In this document: piece by piece, positions 11,110-21,310 of the stretch
Layout: every line of letters begins with the position of its first letter
How positions within the stretch are numbered: the first letter of the stretch is position 1
Origin: Harmothoe impar
Taxonomy: Eukaryota; Annelida; Polychaeta; Phyllodocida; Polynoidae
Length of the DNA stretch: 64,000 nucleotides
Reading direction: 5' to 3'
Assembly: GCA_947462335.1 (NCBI GenBank)
Contig: OX381721.1
Location: 4,030,001-4,094,000 of the forward strand
Program-made: the position numbers and the translations under genes
Notes under the pieces: model-generated
What the model was told of the DNA's origin: nothing
Databases searched by the model: none
Seen by the model: only the letters and a program-made list of their open reading frames with translations

Positions 11110-11741
11110 CCGTATTCGACGTAATAAGGCCCCCCCCAGGGTACCCACACAAATTTCATTTTCAAATTCCATGTGTTTTCCCTGAGCCACGGTAGGTTTT
11201 CCCTGTGCTATTTGCTTTGGAACAGTTATTAATATTCATCCTCAAATCTTGAAAATCTAGAAGCCAAATTGAGAATGGCGCATGCATAACACTGTATCAT
11301 GGTTTCAAAATGTTTTTCCCTGTGTGCTAAAATTTTATTCCATGTGTTTTCCCTGTGTTTTGGACACATTTTCAAATTCCATGTGTTTCCCTGACAGGGA
11401 ATCGATTTTTCCATTTTCCCTGTTATTCCATGTTTTCCCTGTTTGTGGGTACCCTGCCCCCCCCTCTTTTCAGATTTTCCCCCAGATTTTTTTTCCTGTG
11501 ATCCTCCGATTTTGATACTAATTTTCACACTTGTGTGTAATATAAAGCACTTCACACCTGTACAGGTGTTAAAAGCCAAGTCAGATGTGAAGTCACTGGG
11601 GAGTGTAGAAGCCTTGTAGAGGCCACTGATGACTGTAAATGACAGCCATGGGGGGCCCTTATTAGAATGAGTATTTGAGGCCGATTTTTCCACTTAAAAT
11701 ATTTTTTTAAGCGCCCAGGGCGCTTATTACGTCGAATACGG
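11110..11741. mobile_element. TA-flanked element with CCGTATTCGACGTAATAAG ends
   Basis: A 632 bp element: ends 'ccgtattcgacgtaataag' and 'cttattacgtcgaatacgg', TA on both sides. The interior repeats 'ccatgtgttttccctg' several times. The 154-codon antisense open frame inside comes from these repeats. The same family occurs at 14601-16085 and 58902-59208. Confidence 0.85.
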
Positions 11742-11934
11742 TATATCTATAACAGACTTTATCCTAAAGCTCATTTGTGAGAAATTACTTTCCTCCTTAA
11801 TACTAGATAAAAATGAATATTTTCAGCTACAAATCATTTGTAGAAACTCCTCACTAAACTGTACATGTCAATCCTTTAATACTGAAGACTTTTTCTTCTT
11901 CATCATGTAAATCTATTCTTGTTGTCGGCACATC

Positions 11935-12105
11935 GTGCTGAACCTTTGTGAATGTATCGACCCCCATAGGGTTGGTATGATGCATGAATGCAGCCCTGGA
12001 GAGTTACTCATCAGGGCTGCATTCATGCATCAAGAGAACAATAGGGTAAAGTGCATTGAAGAATTATGCCATGCTTAAACGCTTAACCCTATACTACATA
12101 CCACA
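11935..12105. repeat. Decayed piggyBac-like MITE
   Basis: Contains 'ggcatgatgca'-type palindromes and the 'ctcatcagggctgcattcatgc' type module of the family described at 56936-57160. Ends are not clear. Confidence 0.6.
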
Positions 12106-12184
12106 GGTAATTCCTTGCAATAAATTGCATTTTTAATCTTACTCTTTAATCAATAAACAAACAACTCTTCCTCTGGGTATCCCT

Positions 12185-12336
12185 GTGTCAGGCGGGAGGG
12201 TGTGTGGTGGGTGTGACGGCGTGGCCGGCTGTTCCGTCGTGTGCTGCCACCCCCCGGTGTGTGTCAGGCGGGAGGGTGAGTGGTGGGTGTGATGGCGTGG
12301 CCGGCTGTTCCGTCGTGTGCTGCCACCCCCAGGTGT
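12185..12336. repeat. 76 bp tandem duplication at the end of the YEATS2-like coding region
   Basis: Two units with a 76 bp period, each beginning 'gtgtcaggcgggagggtg' and containing 'ggccggctgttccgtcgtg'. The second unit (12261 on) overlaps the last codons and the predicted stop of the host gene; the first lies just 3' of it. The duplication therefore may have added or replaced the C-terminal tail. Confidence 0.8.
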
Positions 12337-12414
12337 GAGTTGGTGAGGATGTCACAGAGGGGTAGGGAGGTCAGGGCGTGGAGGATGTGGGGCACACCAA
12401 GCTCCTCACACGGC
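12264..12414 (-). CDS. YEATS2: YEATS2-like, last coding exon (histone-fold tail)
   Basis: Minus-strand exon after acceptor 'ctatttcag' (12415 up). Its first base completes a Lys codon split with the exon at 12931-12995, then 49 codons follow to TGA at 12264-12266. The translation includes 'GVPHILHALTSLPLCDILTN', which matches the extreme C-terminus of YEATS2 (human ...DFLTNKHMGI...), the second half of a histone fold that pairs with the NC2-beta-like partner in the ATAC histone acetyltransferase complex in the nucleus. The last roughly 17 codons after 'HLGVAAHD' have no counterpart and lie in a 76 bp tandem duplication. The stop position is therefore less certain than the acceptor. Confidence 0.8.
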
Positions 12415-12449
12415 CTGAAATAGACAAAGTTACACTCAATAAACCTTTG

Positions 12450-12708
12450 AGGGAGTGTTCATTTATTAATTACGGGGGGTGAGATTTGTTTTACGCCCCC
12501 CTCACCGAAGGCGGTGAACATTTTTCGCCCCCCCCCCTTGAACTATAGTAATGCTGCCTTTTTTGCTAAAAAGGGGCTGAAAATGTTTACGCCCCCCCCC
12601 CTCAAGAGGGGTCAGAATTTTTTACGCCCCCCCGCTGAGGAGGGGTAAGAAATTGTTACGCCCCCCCCAAACCCCCTCCCCCCTGTAACTAATAAATGAA
12701 CACTCCCT
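12450..12708. mobile_element. G/C-rich core MITE (AGGGAGTG ends)
   Basis: Ends 'agggagtgttcatttatta' and 'taataaatgaacactccct' with a core of poly-C/poly-G blocks and 'aaaaaggggctgaaaat'. Fills most of the intron between the last two exons of the YEATS2-like gene. Other members: about 13290-13604, 17456-17756, 36039-36354, 49151-49433, 50668-50962, 51040-51246, 53829-54163, 63274-63529, with fragments at 3480-3595, 14340-14420, 20890-21045, 39089-39300 and 55590-55980. Confidence 0.8.
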
Positions 12709-12789
12709 AAGGGCAGCATCATGCATCATGCCATTGGTCATCATGATAAGTGAATTCAGCGATGGGTTGTCCATCTTTATAAACCGGAG

Positions 12790-12928
12790 TATGAGGATGG
12801 ATACTTCCTTCTTTTCCAGCAGATATTACATGTTATTCTAATATTGAAATAAATCGATATAATCCAGAAATCGAGAGCAAAATGGTGAAATAAAAATATA
12901 TTGGATGACAATGACATCCCTATTACTT
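12790..12928. repeat. Half of a MITE abutting an exon (GGATGTCATTG family)
   Basis: Matches the right half of the complete element at 37031-37455 ('aatcgatataatccagaaat' and 'atgacatccc'). It ends three bases from the donor-side intron motif of the exon at 12931, so the splice donor sits directly against transposon sequence. Confidence 0.65.
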
Positions 12929-12930
12929 AC

Positions 12931-12995
12931 TTAAATGTCTCAGAGATGAGTGCCCGGGCTTTCCGCACCACGTCTGCCATCAGCGTTCTGGTAAC
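12931..12995 (-). CDS. YEATS2: YEATS2-like, penultimate coding exon
   Basis: 65 bp exon between acceptor 'gtgtttcag' and donor 'gtaagtaat' on the minus strand. It encodes 'VTRTLMADVVRKARALISET' and ends with two bases of a Lys codon. This is the alpha-helix of the C-terminal histone fold; human YEATS2 has the equivalent 'ATEQLVNDILRQALAVG' segment. Phase 0 at entry and phase 2 at exit agree with both neighbours. Confidence 0.85.
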
Positions 12996-13049
12996 CTGAA
13001 ACACCAACACGTTATACATGGACATTAAACTCAGGTTACAAAGTAGATG

Positions 13050-13165
13050 GCAAGATGCATGTCGCTAAAAGATGACATTTGATGACATGATGCAGCAATG
13101 TGCTGCATTGGTGCATCATGACGACCCTATGGGAGTGTCTCAAACCTGTAGGGTCAGCATGATAA
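13050..13165. repeat. piggyBac-like MITE fragment
   Basis: Contains 'gatgcatgtcgctaaaagat' and 'gcatcatgacgaccctatg', modules of the family bounded at 56936-57160. Only one arm is present. Confidence 0.65.
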
Positions 13166-13289
13166 TTATTTCTAGATGTGGGACGGGGCAGGGGGAGACC
13201 CAAAACAAAAGACTGGATTAAGGATTTTCGGACTTTATTTTCTAAAATTACACTTTTGGCAAAAATGGCAAATATGTACTTAATTTTAG

Positions 13290-13604
13290 GCAGTGTTCAT
13301 ATTTTAACAACATGGGGAGGTTGGTAGATTTGCGGTGGGGGGTCAACAAAATTTGGACCCCTTGAAGGGGGGGGAACCAAAAAAATTGAGGGGGGGGGGC
13401 CAAAGAAATTGCACTGCTTTTTAGTGAAAAAGCCGATAATTCAAAGGGGTCGGCATGCTCAATTTCAACTTGCCTGAGAAGGGGGACCAAAAACAAATAA
13501 GTTTTGACCCCTCCCATGGGGGAACTTATAATTTTTTCAGGCCGCTCGCTCCAAAATCCCCCGACCCCCTCCCCCCCCATTGTGAAAAAATGACCACTCC
13601 CTTG
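13290..13604. mobile_element. G/C-rich core MITE
   Basis: Ends 'agtgttcatattttaacaac' and 'gtgaaaaaatgaccactccc' around G and C homopolymer blocks. It sits immediately downstream of the donor of the exon at 13621, whose intron therefore starts only about 15 bp from transposon sequence. The two antisense open frames crossing it are not genes. Confidence 0.7.
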
Positions 13605-13620
13605 AAGGGTTCATACTTAC

Positions 13621-13707
13621 GGCCATGATCATGTCGTCGACCACGTGTAGATGGACCCCGGGGGCCGCGTCCCTGTCCACTTCTATCGGCCGTGTGTGAA
13701 CCCCGAT
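13621..13707 (-). CDS. YEATS2: YEATS2-like, third-last coding exon
   Basis: 87 bp exon (29 codons, phase 0 both sides) between acceptor 'gtgtacag' and consensus donor 'gtaagtatg'. It contains 'APGVHLHVVDDMIMA', aligning with 'NVYASVVEDMILKA' of human YEATS2, the first helix of the histone fold. The preceding 'IGVHTRPIEV' aligns with 'IGITLQPVAL'. Confidence 0.88.
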
Positions 13708-13752
13708 CTGTACACGGACACAAAGTTATAACTCCATTAATGCACTGTTTAT

Positions 13753-13787
13753 TAGGTTTGTGGAGAAACCTCCACAAACCTAACACA
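13753..13787. repeat. Perfect short hairpin
   Basis: 'ttaggtttgtggag' and its exact complement separated by 'aaac'. It lies in the intron just upstream of the 13621-13707 exon. Could be the remnant of a small MITE. Confidence 0.7.
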
Positions 13788-14074
13788 TCACAGAGATAAT
13801 CCAAGTTGAAGATCCGGTTTTATTCCAACGTATTAATAACAGTTACAACACGAGAGAGGCAGACTGTTTATTTGTATCGATTTGTACATGTTCTACAAAC
13901 TGCATTCAAAATTCAATATTGACATACATGTGCTTCTTTCAAGCGGCGTTTTGATATTCCATGAAAACATTTACTGATATATCCAGTACTAGTAGATCAT
14001 TTTAAATTTTAAATTTTTTAGAATTTGTTAAATTTTTGTATTTCTAACAACTTTATCTAGAGTAGGGTGACTAC

Positions 14075-14193
14075 CTGTGCTGCCACCTGGTGTACGTATT
14101 GGGAGGCAGGACTCGGGGGGTCACACAGCAGGGGGAGGCAGGCGTCAGGAGCCGTCTGCACCTCCTTCTTTACCCTCACTCGCCGCACGACAT
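14075..14193 (-). CDS. YEATS2: YEATS2-like, fourth-last coding exon
   Basis: 119 bp exon between acceptor 'gtcctttag' and donor 'gtagtcacc'. The first two bases complete an Asp codon begun in the exon at 24537-24725. It encodes 'VVRRVRVKKEVQ' followed by 'CDPPSPASQYVHQVAAQ', matching the 'INIKKEQE' and 'LPPTPGSEFIGDVTQK' stretches of human YEATS2 just before its histone fold. The donor (gtagtc) is weaker than those of the downstream exons. The intron upstream is about 10.3 kb and full of transposons. Confidence 0.88.
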
Positions 14194-14602
14194 CTAAAGG
14201 ACAAATCATAACTATAATAAGTACATGCCACAGACAAAAAATACAACAAAAAAATAACTTATACTACGTTGGCGTCTTTTCCCCAATAAGCCTTTTTTTT
14301 TGTCGAATTGGGGGTTCGCCTAGTGGGCGACATTCCCCTCCACCCCTGGCAAAGGGTCCAAATGTTTTTTGATCCCCCTTCCCTAAATCAATCACCTCCC
14401 TGTTGTTAAAACATGGGCACTCCCCAAATGTATTGTGAGTATTGTTACTGTTGAGTAGGGTTTAGAATACAGAAAAAAATTCGAGCTAGTCACTGTAAAA
14501 TCAATGGTGAGTGTTGTCACTTGCCACACGATATCTAAAGGAGAAATCATACCTATAATAAGTACATGCCACAGCAACAAAAAACACAAAAAAACTACTT
14601 AC
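14184..14602. repeat. Duplicated exon-edge/acceptor segment
   Basis: The acceptor region of the exon at 14075-14193 (14184-14262, '...cgacatctaaagg' then 'ataataagtacatgccacag') is repeated at about 14519-14602 ('cgatatctaaagg...'). The second copy lies upstream in transcript order and retains a potential AG acceptor. Between them are fragments of a 'gttggcgtcttttcccc' repeat (also at 16092 and 16346) and a half G/C-rich MITE. Confidence 0.65.
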
Positions 14603-14708
14603 CGTATTCGACGTAATAAGCGCCCCCCCCCCCCCCCCCCATTTGAGATTTTTTTAGCCTGGAACAAAGGCTCAAATTTCACGATTTCGGAGACAGTTAA
14701 ACTATTAA

Positions 14709-16019
14709 GGTGGGTCGCTACCCTTTGATCAAAGTTAACAGAATGTTTCAAATTTTTTTCTACAGACAGGCTGAATCATATAGAATCAAAAAATGAAAAG
14801 AAAAATTAGGGGTCCCGACCTACTTTTTTAGATACAGAATTTTGAAAAAAGTGTTTAAATATCACCCATTATGCACAGGAATGTAAAACTTCACGTTCCA
14901 CAGGGCTGCAAAATTAATTTCACAGTTGTATGCCATGGCATTCTGGGTAAAAATATGATGTTTTGGGAAGGAATAGGACTAAATTGCTATTATTTTGTAG
15001 CCTTATTGGCTAAAAATAGTATTCAAAATTAACAGAATTTCTTTTAACTCTCTCAGAAATTAGTTCAGATCATTTGCTAACATATGGAAGTGCTTTTGAT
15101 AGGGGGTCCAGGCCATACTTTTAGGTTCTTTGGCCTTTGAAGTTAAAAATATAGCAAAATCGGTCTAAATCTTACATTTAAAGCTAAAAATAAAGTGTAA
15201 AATGGCTAGAATCAGGCCAAATAAGTTTTGTTTCAGGTAACATGGGAAGAAACTCTAGGGTCGGTAGGTCGGATTTTTATTTTATTTTACTTTTTTTTTT
15301 TTACTTCCCCTCTAAAATTGACCCAAAAAAGTGTAAAAATGAAGAGATTTTTTTTCCAAAATTTTGTAAACCTAAAATTGACCCCAAAAAAGTCTAAAAA
15401 TATAAAAATTTCCTCCAAATTGGCTAAAAAAAATGTAGGTTCGGCCCTGTTTAGATAGGGTTGGTCTGGTGACCTGAAACAAACCTTTTCCGGGTTTGGG
15501 GCATTGCATTTGGGGCAGGAGTTCCTGTTGCCATGGTACTCCGTTCCGCAAAAGCAGACCGTCATTTTGACCGAATTCTTGACCAAAAAAATCAAGTCTC
15601 TGCTGGCCTGCTGCTGGCCTTGCTGCCTGCTTGCTTGCTGCTGGTACCTCCCCTCCCCTGGAGAAGAGTTCCACGGCTGGTGCCGGTGGGAGGCACTAGG
15701 TGGCACTGGTATGTCACTAATATGGGAATAACTTCCCCAATGGAAGTTATGCCCGACCATTCTAGATAATGATTTATTGGTAAACAATTTCAATATTCTA
15801 ACTTTTGACAAAAATAGCAAATATCACTGGCTACAAATATATAAAATATTCAAAGTGCAAAAAAATGCTCAATTTTGCTCGAAATCTCCCAATTTTTTAA
15901 CATGGCTTGTTCAGGATATATATGTATCAGATTATGTAATATTGGCTAATTCTGATAATTTAAGCTATATGCGCAGATACCTGCGCAGAGTGTCCATATT
16001 CAAGAGGTAGCGATCCACC
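14709..16019. mobile_element. TTAA-flanked element (GGTGGGTCGCTACC ends), nested
   Basis: 'ggtgggtcgctacc' at the left and 'ggtagcgatccacc' at the right, each next to TTAA (14705-14708, 16020-16023). A relative lies at 19509-20115. The 177-codon antisense open frame at 15287-15820 runs across MITE sequence and lacks any coding hallmark. Confidence 0.75.
15207..15495. mobile_element. AGGCCAAAA-family MITE
   Basis: Carries the family's 'tttcaggtaacatgg' and 'gggtcggtaggtcgga' left module and 'ggtctggtgacctgaaacaa' right module. Other members: 16465-16762, 16946-17368, 32665-32918, 33832-34082, 34533-34818, 35220-35450, 51585-51842, and a fragment at 53440-53540. The best-bounded copy is 32665-32918. 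Confidence 0.75.
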
Positions 16020-16085
16020 TTAAGTACTAAAATGCCATGAAAACAATCTTACAAGCCCCCAGGACGCTTATTACGTTGAATACAG

Positions 16086-16420
16086 TATACTATGTTGGCG
16101 TCTTTTCCCCCATAAGCCAATTTTTATTTTGTCGAATCGGGGGTGCGCCTAGAGTTTTAATACAATAGATTTACACAATAGTTTAAAACGGACTGTGGTA
16201 CTGACCGGGAGCGACTGACGCAGGACACCTGTGCGCCCCCTACAGGGAATAATATGAACTAACCACTGGATAACAAGCTGGCGCGCGGGAACAGTAACCT
16301 CGTATATACACATATAAACGCTGGCACCTTTATATAGCCAATACTATGTTGGCGTCTTTTCCCCCATAAGCCAATTTTTATTTTGTCGAATCGGGGGTTC
16401 GCCTACAGTTTTAATACAGC
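16086..16420. other. Intronic stretch with repeat fragments
   Basis: Two fragments of 'tgttggcgtcttttcccccata' type repeat (16092-16150 and 16346-16405) flank about 190 bp of unique sequence without exon features. Confidence 0.5.
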
Positions 16421-16464
16421 AGATTGAAGAGAAAACTATTAACTTTTTTTCTCAAGTCGTGGAT

Positions 16465-17368
16465 TTGGCTTAGGCAAAAAAAAAAGAAGGTTGTGTTCAG
16501 GTATTCCTAGCGACCCTATTTTTTGGCCCTACACACATTTTTTTTTTAAATATTTTTTTTAGAAAGCATTATTGGGTTTTTTCTCCCAAAAAAAATTTTT
16601 TTACTGAAATTTTTTTTTCTCCAAAAATTATACGAAAATAAGGGGAATTATGTCCCAAATCCTTAAAAAAATTTGGTAAAAAAAAGGAAAAAATCGACCT
16701 ACCTACCCTATTTTTTTTTGGGCCATGTTACCTGAACACAACTTTTTTTTTTTGGCCTTATAAAGGGGTCCTATACTGTACATTAACCCTTTAAGGCAGC
16801 ATGGCCCTAAAAGGCACCATTTCTCATCCTGATGCATCAACAGGCTGCATTGGTGCATCATGCTGACGCTTCAGGAGTGTATCAGCTCGTCATGATGCAT
16901 AAAAAGGGACATGGTCAGGTGATTACCGTGAATTCATGTGTATAAGGCCAAAAAAAATAAAAGGTGTGTTTCAGGCAACCCGACCCTAATTTCAAAAAAG
17001 GGCCGACCCTAGCTTTTTTTTTCCGTTTTTGGAGATTTTTTGATTTTTTTTTGTGCAAAATATTCATATTTTTTCGGAAATTTTAGCAATTGATTGGTCA
17101 GGAAGAACAGATCACATGCCTAATTAACTGTCCAGCCTCAGCAAATTGCTTATTAACAAGAATGTCCAATAATTTCATGATATTCCTAGTTATAGTAAGA
17201 ATCGGTGAGTCGTCTTGATGACCCGCGAGTTGATATGGCAGTCCGCAACTCATTCAAGGTACCTCCAACATTAAAAAAGAAAAAAAAGAAAAAAAAGAAT
17301 CCGACCTACCTACCCTAAATTTTTGGACCATGTTGCCTGAAACACACCTTTTTTTTTTTTTTGGCCTA
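16465..17368. mobile_element. Two AGGCCAAAA-family MITEs and a piggyBac-like remnant
   Basis: 16465-16762 and 16946-17368 are diverged AGGCCAAAA elements; between them 16786-16930 shows 'gcatcatgctgac' modules of the piggyBac-like family. No gene. Confidence 0.65.
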
Positions 17369-17455
17369 AGCCTAGCTGGCGTATAAACCACACCCAGAAT
17401 ACGGCCCATTTCTAAAACTTAAAAGCCGCACTGGCAATCAGATTGTGTTGCCTTT

Positions 17456-17756
17456 AGGGAATGTTCATTTATTAATTACAGGGGCGGGGCTGGTGAGATT
17501 TCGCGCAGAAGGGGGAAATTATTCCCCCCCCCCCTCAAGAGCACTTGGAACGTTTCTGCCCCCCCCCCTCGCCGAAGGCGCCGGAAAATTTTCGCCCGAC
17601 CCCCTTGAACTATAGTAACGCGCAGGCTTTTTTGCAAAAAAAGGGGCTTAAATTTTTACACCCCCCCTCAAGAGGGGTCAGAATTTTTTACGCCCCCCCC
17701 CCTCAGGAGGATCGGAAACTTTTACGCCCCCCCCTGTAACTAATGAATGAACACTC
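17456..17756. mobile_element. G/C-rich core MITE
   Basis: Ends 'agggaatgttcatttatta' and 'taatgaatgaacactccct'. The right half is inside the segmental duplication shared with 3480-3600. The 64-codon proline-rich open frame over it is not a gene. Confidence 0.75.
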
Positions 17757-18720
17757 CCTTAGAAATATACCATATTGTGATATTATGAAGACCTTAAAGT
17801 TACTATATTCGATCACTGGTGCTCAAAAATCAATTTCCCTAAAAATGGGTCACAATGATCAGAGAGACCATAATTCATATACTGTAAACTAAATTCACTC
17901 TCCTTCCATCAGATTTCACTTAGATTTGACATAATTGCTCAATTCCCCCTCATTCCCACGATATTGCCCAAATTTTATCTTATTTCCTAAAATATTGTCA
18001 TTTTTGAATAAAATCATGCACGATTTTAATGGCCCATGGAAAAAACACTAGAAAAAACCATGGTTGCACCCCCTGGGACCCACTTTCTGAGCTGCTTCTG
18101 CCCATAGATACTATTTTAATGTACTCCAACCCATAAATAATACACTTTTACAGTATTTGGAACACTTTTATGAAGGATTTAGAATTTGGCAAAAATCGGA
18201 TGTACCCACTTTAAGTCGCACCCATTAGAAATACATTGAACAGGCTTATAGCTAGGTACTATGGCACCCCCTATCTGAACCCTTATCACCCATAGTCATT
18301 TTGATTATCCGCTGTATATCATATATAAATATATCATGCATAACCACCATATATGGAGGTAGTTCCCTAGTCCGCCACGGTGGCGCTGTGTGCGATCACT
18401 ATCAAGGATTCTATATAAGCTTTGGATAACGGAGAGAAATCGGACAATGTCACTGTAAAATGTATGGTGAGTGTCGTTACTGTCCTTGGGGACTGATCTG
18501 GCTGAGTGAATTCCCAGATCAATGTCTAACAAATGGGGGATGGTTCAGGGTTTGAACCATCAGGTTAGAAGAGTTGCATATATCCCCTAGACTGTGGCTC
18601 ACCATGGCAGGCTGCAGTGGGCAGTGTGTATATGTACCTGACATCATGGAGTGGTGCAATCCTATCTAGGTCAGTAGGACGCAGCCACACCAGCCTGCCA
18701 CCTGGTGTCTACAGGGGGAA
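17640..18720. repeat. Right copy of the segmental duplication
   Basis: Partner of 3480-5022. It lacks the three MITEs of that copy and so documents their empty sites. It ends in dispersed-repeat copy C (18584-18712). Confidence 0.75.
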
Positions 18721-19135
18721 CTACACCAGTATGCTACCCTACCATTACATCAAGTGGGAATACTTTTCTTCTGTGTTTCTCTTATCGACTAATGCACAGA
18801 ATTAGCCATCTGCAATGTTTGTTGACAATATTCTTAGCCATATGCTGATTTAACTCTCCCTCATACACAATGGTATCTGCAGCCGCTTAGTAAAGTCCCA
18901 TTTCTGTACGCAGAGCTGCAAAACTCCAATCCATCATTCATGATTTCCATGTAAAACAAAATCACGAAAATCGTAATTTCACTTCTTGAAATTCATATGA
19001 ATATGAAGTGTTTGAATATAAGATAATACCATGAGATGATAATATTAGAAATAATCACTCCTTTAAAAGGTGTGTGAACTAAAACTCATAGCTACAGCTG
19101 GTGGTATAGAGACAAAAATGCAACCAAGTCACGGT
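18721..19135. other. Intronic stretch, nothing seen
   Basis: AT-rich unique sequence between two dispersed-repeat copies; no exon-like block on either strand. Confidence 0.5.
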
Positions 19136-19137
19136 AA

Positions 19138-19460
19138 AATCAATGGTGAGTGTCGTTACTGTCCTTGGAGACTGATCTGGGTGAGAGAATTCACAGATCA
19201 ATATCTGACGCTCGGGGGGATGGTTCAGGGTTTGAACCATCAGGTTTGAAGAGTCGCTTTTCTATCCCCTAGACTGTGGCTCACCATGGCATGCTGCAGT
19301 GGGCAGTGTGTATATGTACCTGACATCATGGAGTGGTGCAATCCTATCTAGGTCAGTAGGACGCAGCCACACCAGCCTGCCACCTGGTGTCTACAGGGGG
19401 AACTACACCAGCCTGCCACCTGGTGTCTACTGGGGGAAGTAGGCCTACCTCAGTATGATG
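19138..19460 (+). repeat. Dispersed repeat copy D
   Basis: Core 19266-19394 with upstream module 'tgagtgtcgttactgtcc'. The terminal 'cacaccagcctgccacctgg' is repeated once. Confidence 0.75.
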
Positions 19461-19508
19461 GTATGTTGTAGGTATGGGACTAGAAGCTACCTTGAGAGAA
19501 TAACTTAA

Positions 19509-20115
19509 GGTGGGTCAATGCCTTGATGTAAAAGTAGCTAGATTTTCGTCAGGTTTTCACCATAAGACTATAATAGCATACACTTTCAAAAGAAACTGAG
19601 AAAATAGGGGGGTCCCGGGCTATTTTCTGAGATATTTAAGCCTTAAGTTAATGTCTCATGTGATGGATTATACAGTGTTTTGCCTACATCTACATGAAAT
19701 TGTATTGAAAAGTAGCTAAATTTCTATATAACTCTCTCAGAGTATAGGCTTTGATGTTTTCTATCTAGAGAATATATTTTCAACACATGGTCCCGCACAT
19801 ATTTCTAACGTTTAGGCCCATCGAAATAAAAAAGTTGAAAAGAAATAGAAATATACTGAGTGCTACCTATGTATGACTTCCAATGAGGACAACCACTACA
19901 GACTGCATAGCGCAGTGGTAGAATGGATGCCTTTATATTCAAAGGTTGGTGGTTCTCGCCCCGGTCAGGGAAAATCCATATACTATTTTATGACCATTTG
20001 ATATTAATTAGGCCAATTTGAAACAAGGGTGTCCTGGTGTTCTATGGTCAAACTAGAGAATGTACCTGCGCAGAAAACGGCGCAGTGGACGAAAAAGGCA
20101 TCATATTGACCCACC
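19509..20115. mobile_element. TTAA-flanked element (GGTGGGTCAATGCC ends)
   Basis: 607 bp; left end 'ggtgggtcaatgcc', right end 'ggcatcatattgacccacc', TTAA at 19505-19508 and 20116-20119. Same family as 14709-16019. A tRNA-like segment lies at about 19903-19975. Confidence 0.8.
19903..19975 (+). repeat. tRNA-like segment, probably SINE head or tRNA pseudogene
   Basis: 'tagcgcagtggtagaat' resembles a tRNA A box and D arm, and 'ggttctcgcccc' a degenerate B box about 40 bp on. The T arm and acceptor do not pair convincingly, so a functional tRNA is not claimed. Confidence 0.35.
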
Positions 20116-20120
20116 TTAAA

Positions 20121-20530
20121 ATGTATAGTGAGTGTCGGATCTGTGTTTCGGGGAGAGATCCTGTAAACGGATCAACTACAGACATGTTAGAGTATGATTC
20201 AGGATTGGAACCATGATCCCCGAAGGGTGCAGTCCACACATTAGGGACCTTTAGCAACCACGTAAAAGCTCATTAAACGCAGACGTATCCTATCCTTTCA
20301 GCACTGCTACGTCTGCGTTTACTGAGCTTTTACGTTGGTTGCTAAAGGTCCCTACTATATCCCCTAGACTGTGGCTCACCATGGCAGGCTGCAGTGGGCA
20401 GTGTGTATATGTACCTGACATCATGGAGTGGTGCAATCCTATCTAGGTCAGTAGGACGCAGCCACACCAGCCTGCCACCTGGTGTCTACTGGGGGAAGTA
20501 GGCCTACCTCAGCATGATTCCATGCCTACA
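20121..20530 (+). repeat. Dispersed repeat copy E with a MITE inside
   Basis: Upstream module 'gtgagtgtcggatctg' at 20121, core 20361-20489, and the uninterrupted tail 'cagcatgattccatgcctac' that serves as empty site for the hAT-like MITE in copy A. Confidence 0.75.
20244..20352. mobile_element. Near-perfect palindromic MITE, TA flanks
   Basis: Arms 'gggacctttagcaacca' / 'tggttgctaaaggtccc' continuing through 'cgtaaaagctca' and 'aaacgcagacgta', with a loop of about 20 bp; TA at 20242-20243 and 20353-20354. Confidence 0.85.
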
Positions 20531-21045
20531 TGTGGTCAGTCTCAGGCCCTGACTGTACGTTTACAGTCTGGGAGATGTACCTACACTGGCCGACATACCC
20601 TGCTATACTGTAAATGTCCACTAGTATCATGAGAGTGTGGGTTCGAACCCCCCGAAGCCGCCAGGCACCACCAGAACGAGGTATATGATGTTTGTACTTT
20701 GCCAGAAGTCAGAACGGGTGCCGCCATCTTGGATTGTGCGGCCATCTTGGATTTAGGTGTCACAACACAAATTTATGCTATGTGATAACAATAATATAAA
20801 TCAACCTTTGATAGTTCCTGAGGTTGATTATAATCATACCTAACCCCCCTAATATGGACCCAAGGAATTCAAATAATTTAACCTGTTTTGAGCCAAAAAG
20901 CCTGTGCGTTACTATGCTTCAAAGGGCCCGTGCGCGAGCCAATTTTCGGCCGTAAAGGAGGGGGGGTAAAAAATTTTGACCCCTCCGCGCGCAAACCCAC
21001 TACCCCCCCCCTGTTGTTAAAAAATGATCACTCCCTAATAAATGC
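20531..21045. other. Intronic stretch with a decayed G/C-rich MITE
   Basis: 20890-21045 carries the 'aaaaagcctgtgcgttactat' module and the end 'aaaaaatgatcactccctaa'. 20531-20880 shows two 'gccatcttggat' repeats and no gene. Confidence 0.55.
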
Positions 21046-21295
21046 CCTGACTGCAGGGGGCTTGCCAGGATATGCCAGACAAGGTACAAAAGCTACAGTT
21101 TCAGCAAATTGTTTAGCGAGTGTCTGGCTTGTCTTTACCTGGAAGCTAGTTTGACAAAATTACTAAATATATAGTGAGTGTAGGGTCCGCCTTTGGGGAG
21201 AGATCCGGAGCAAACTCGGATATCCTGGCGACATGTTGGAGTATGATTCAGAAGTGAACCATGGGTATAGGGCACTAGCAGGATGCAGTAATTCT
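21045..21295 (+). repeat. 5' part of dispersed repeat copy F
   Basis: Matches 9700-10237 without the 9750-10053 insertion. The 3' part of the same copy is at 22150-22310; a fold-back element has separated the two. Confidence 0.7.
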
Positions 21296-21310
21296 ACCTT
21301 GTGAGACCTT

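Larger units (their letters stand above)
14601..16085. mobile_element. TA-flanked CCGTATTCGACG element hosting nested elements
   Basis: Ends 'ccgtattcgacgtaataagc' and 'gcttattacgttgaatacag' with TA at 14599-14600 and 16086-16087. Its 1.5 kb length is due to a TTAA element inserted inside (14709-16019), which itself holds an AGGCC MITE (about 15207-15495). No transposase is present. Confidence 0.8.

Noticed and set aside
11229..11693. 154-codon antisense open frame
   Set aside because: Lies wholly within a TA-flanked non-autonomous element and repeats its internal units; no domain.
15287..15820. 177-codon antisense open frame
   Set aside because: Runs through an AGGCCAAAA MITE and its poly-A/T tracts; the same MITE modules elsewhere do not keep the frame.
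19903..19975. Functional tRNA gene
   Set aside because: A- and B-box-like motifs are present but the arms do not pair into a cloverleaf.
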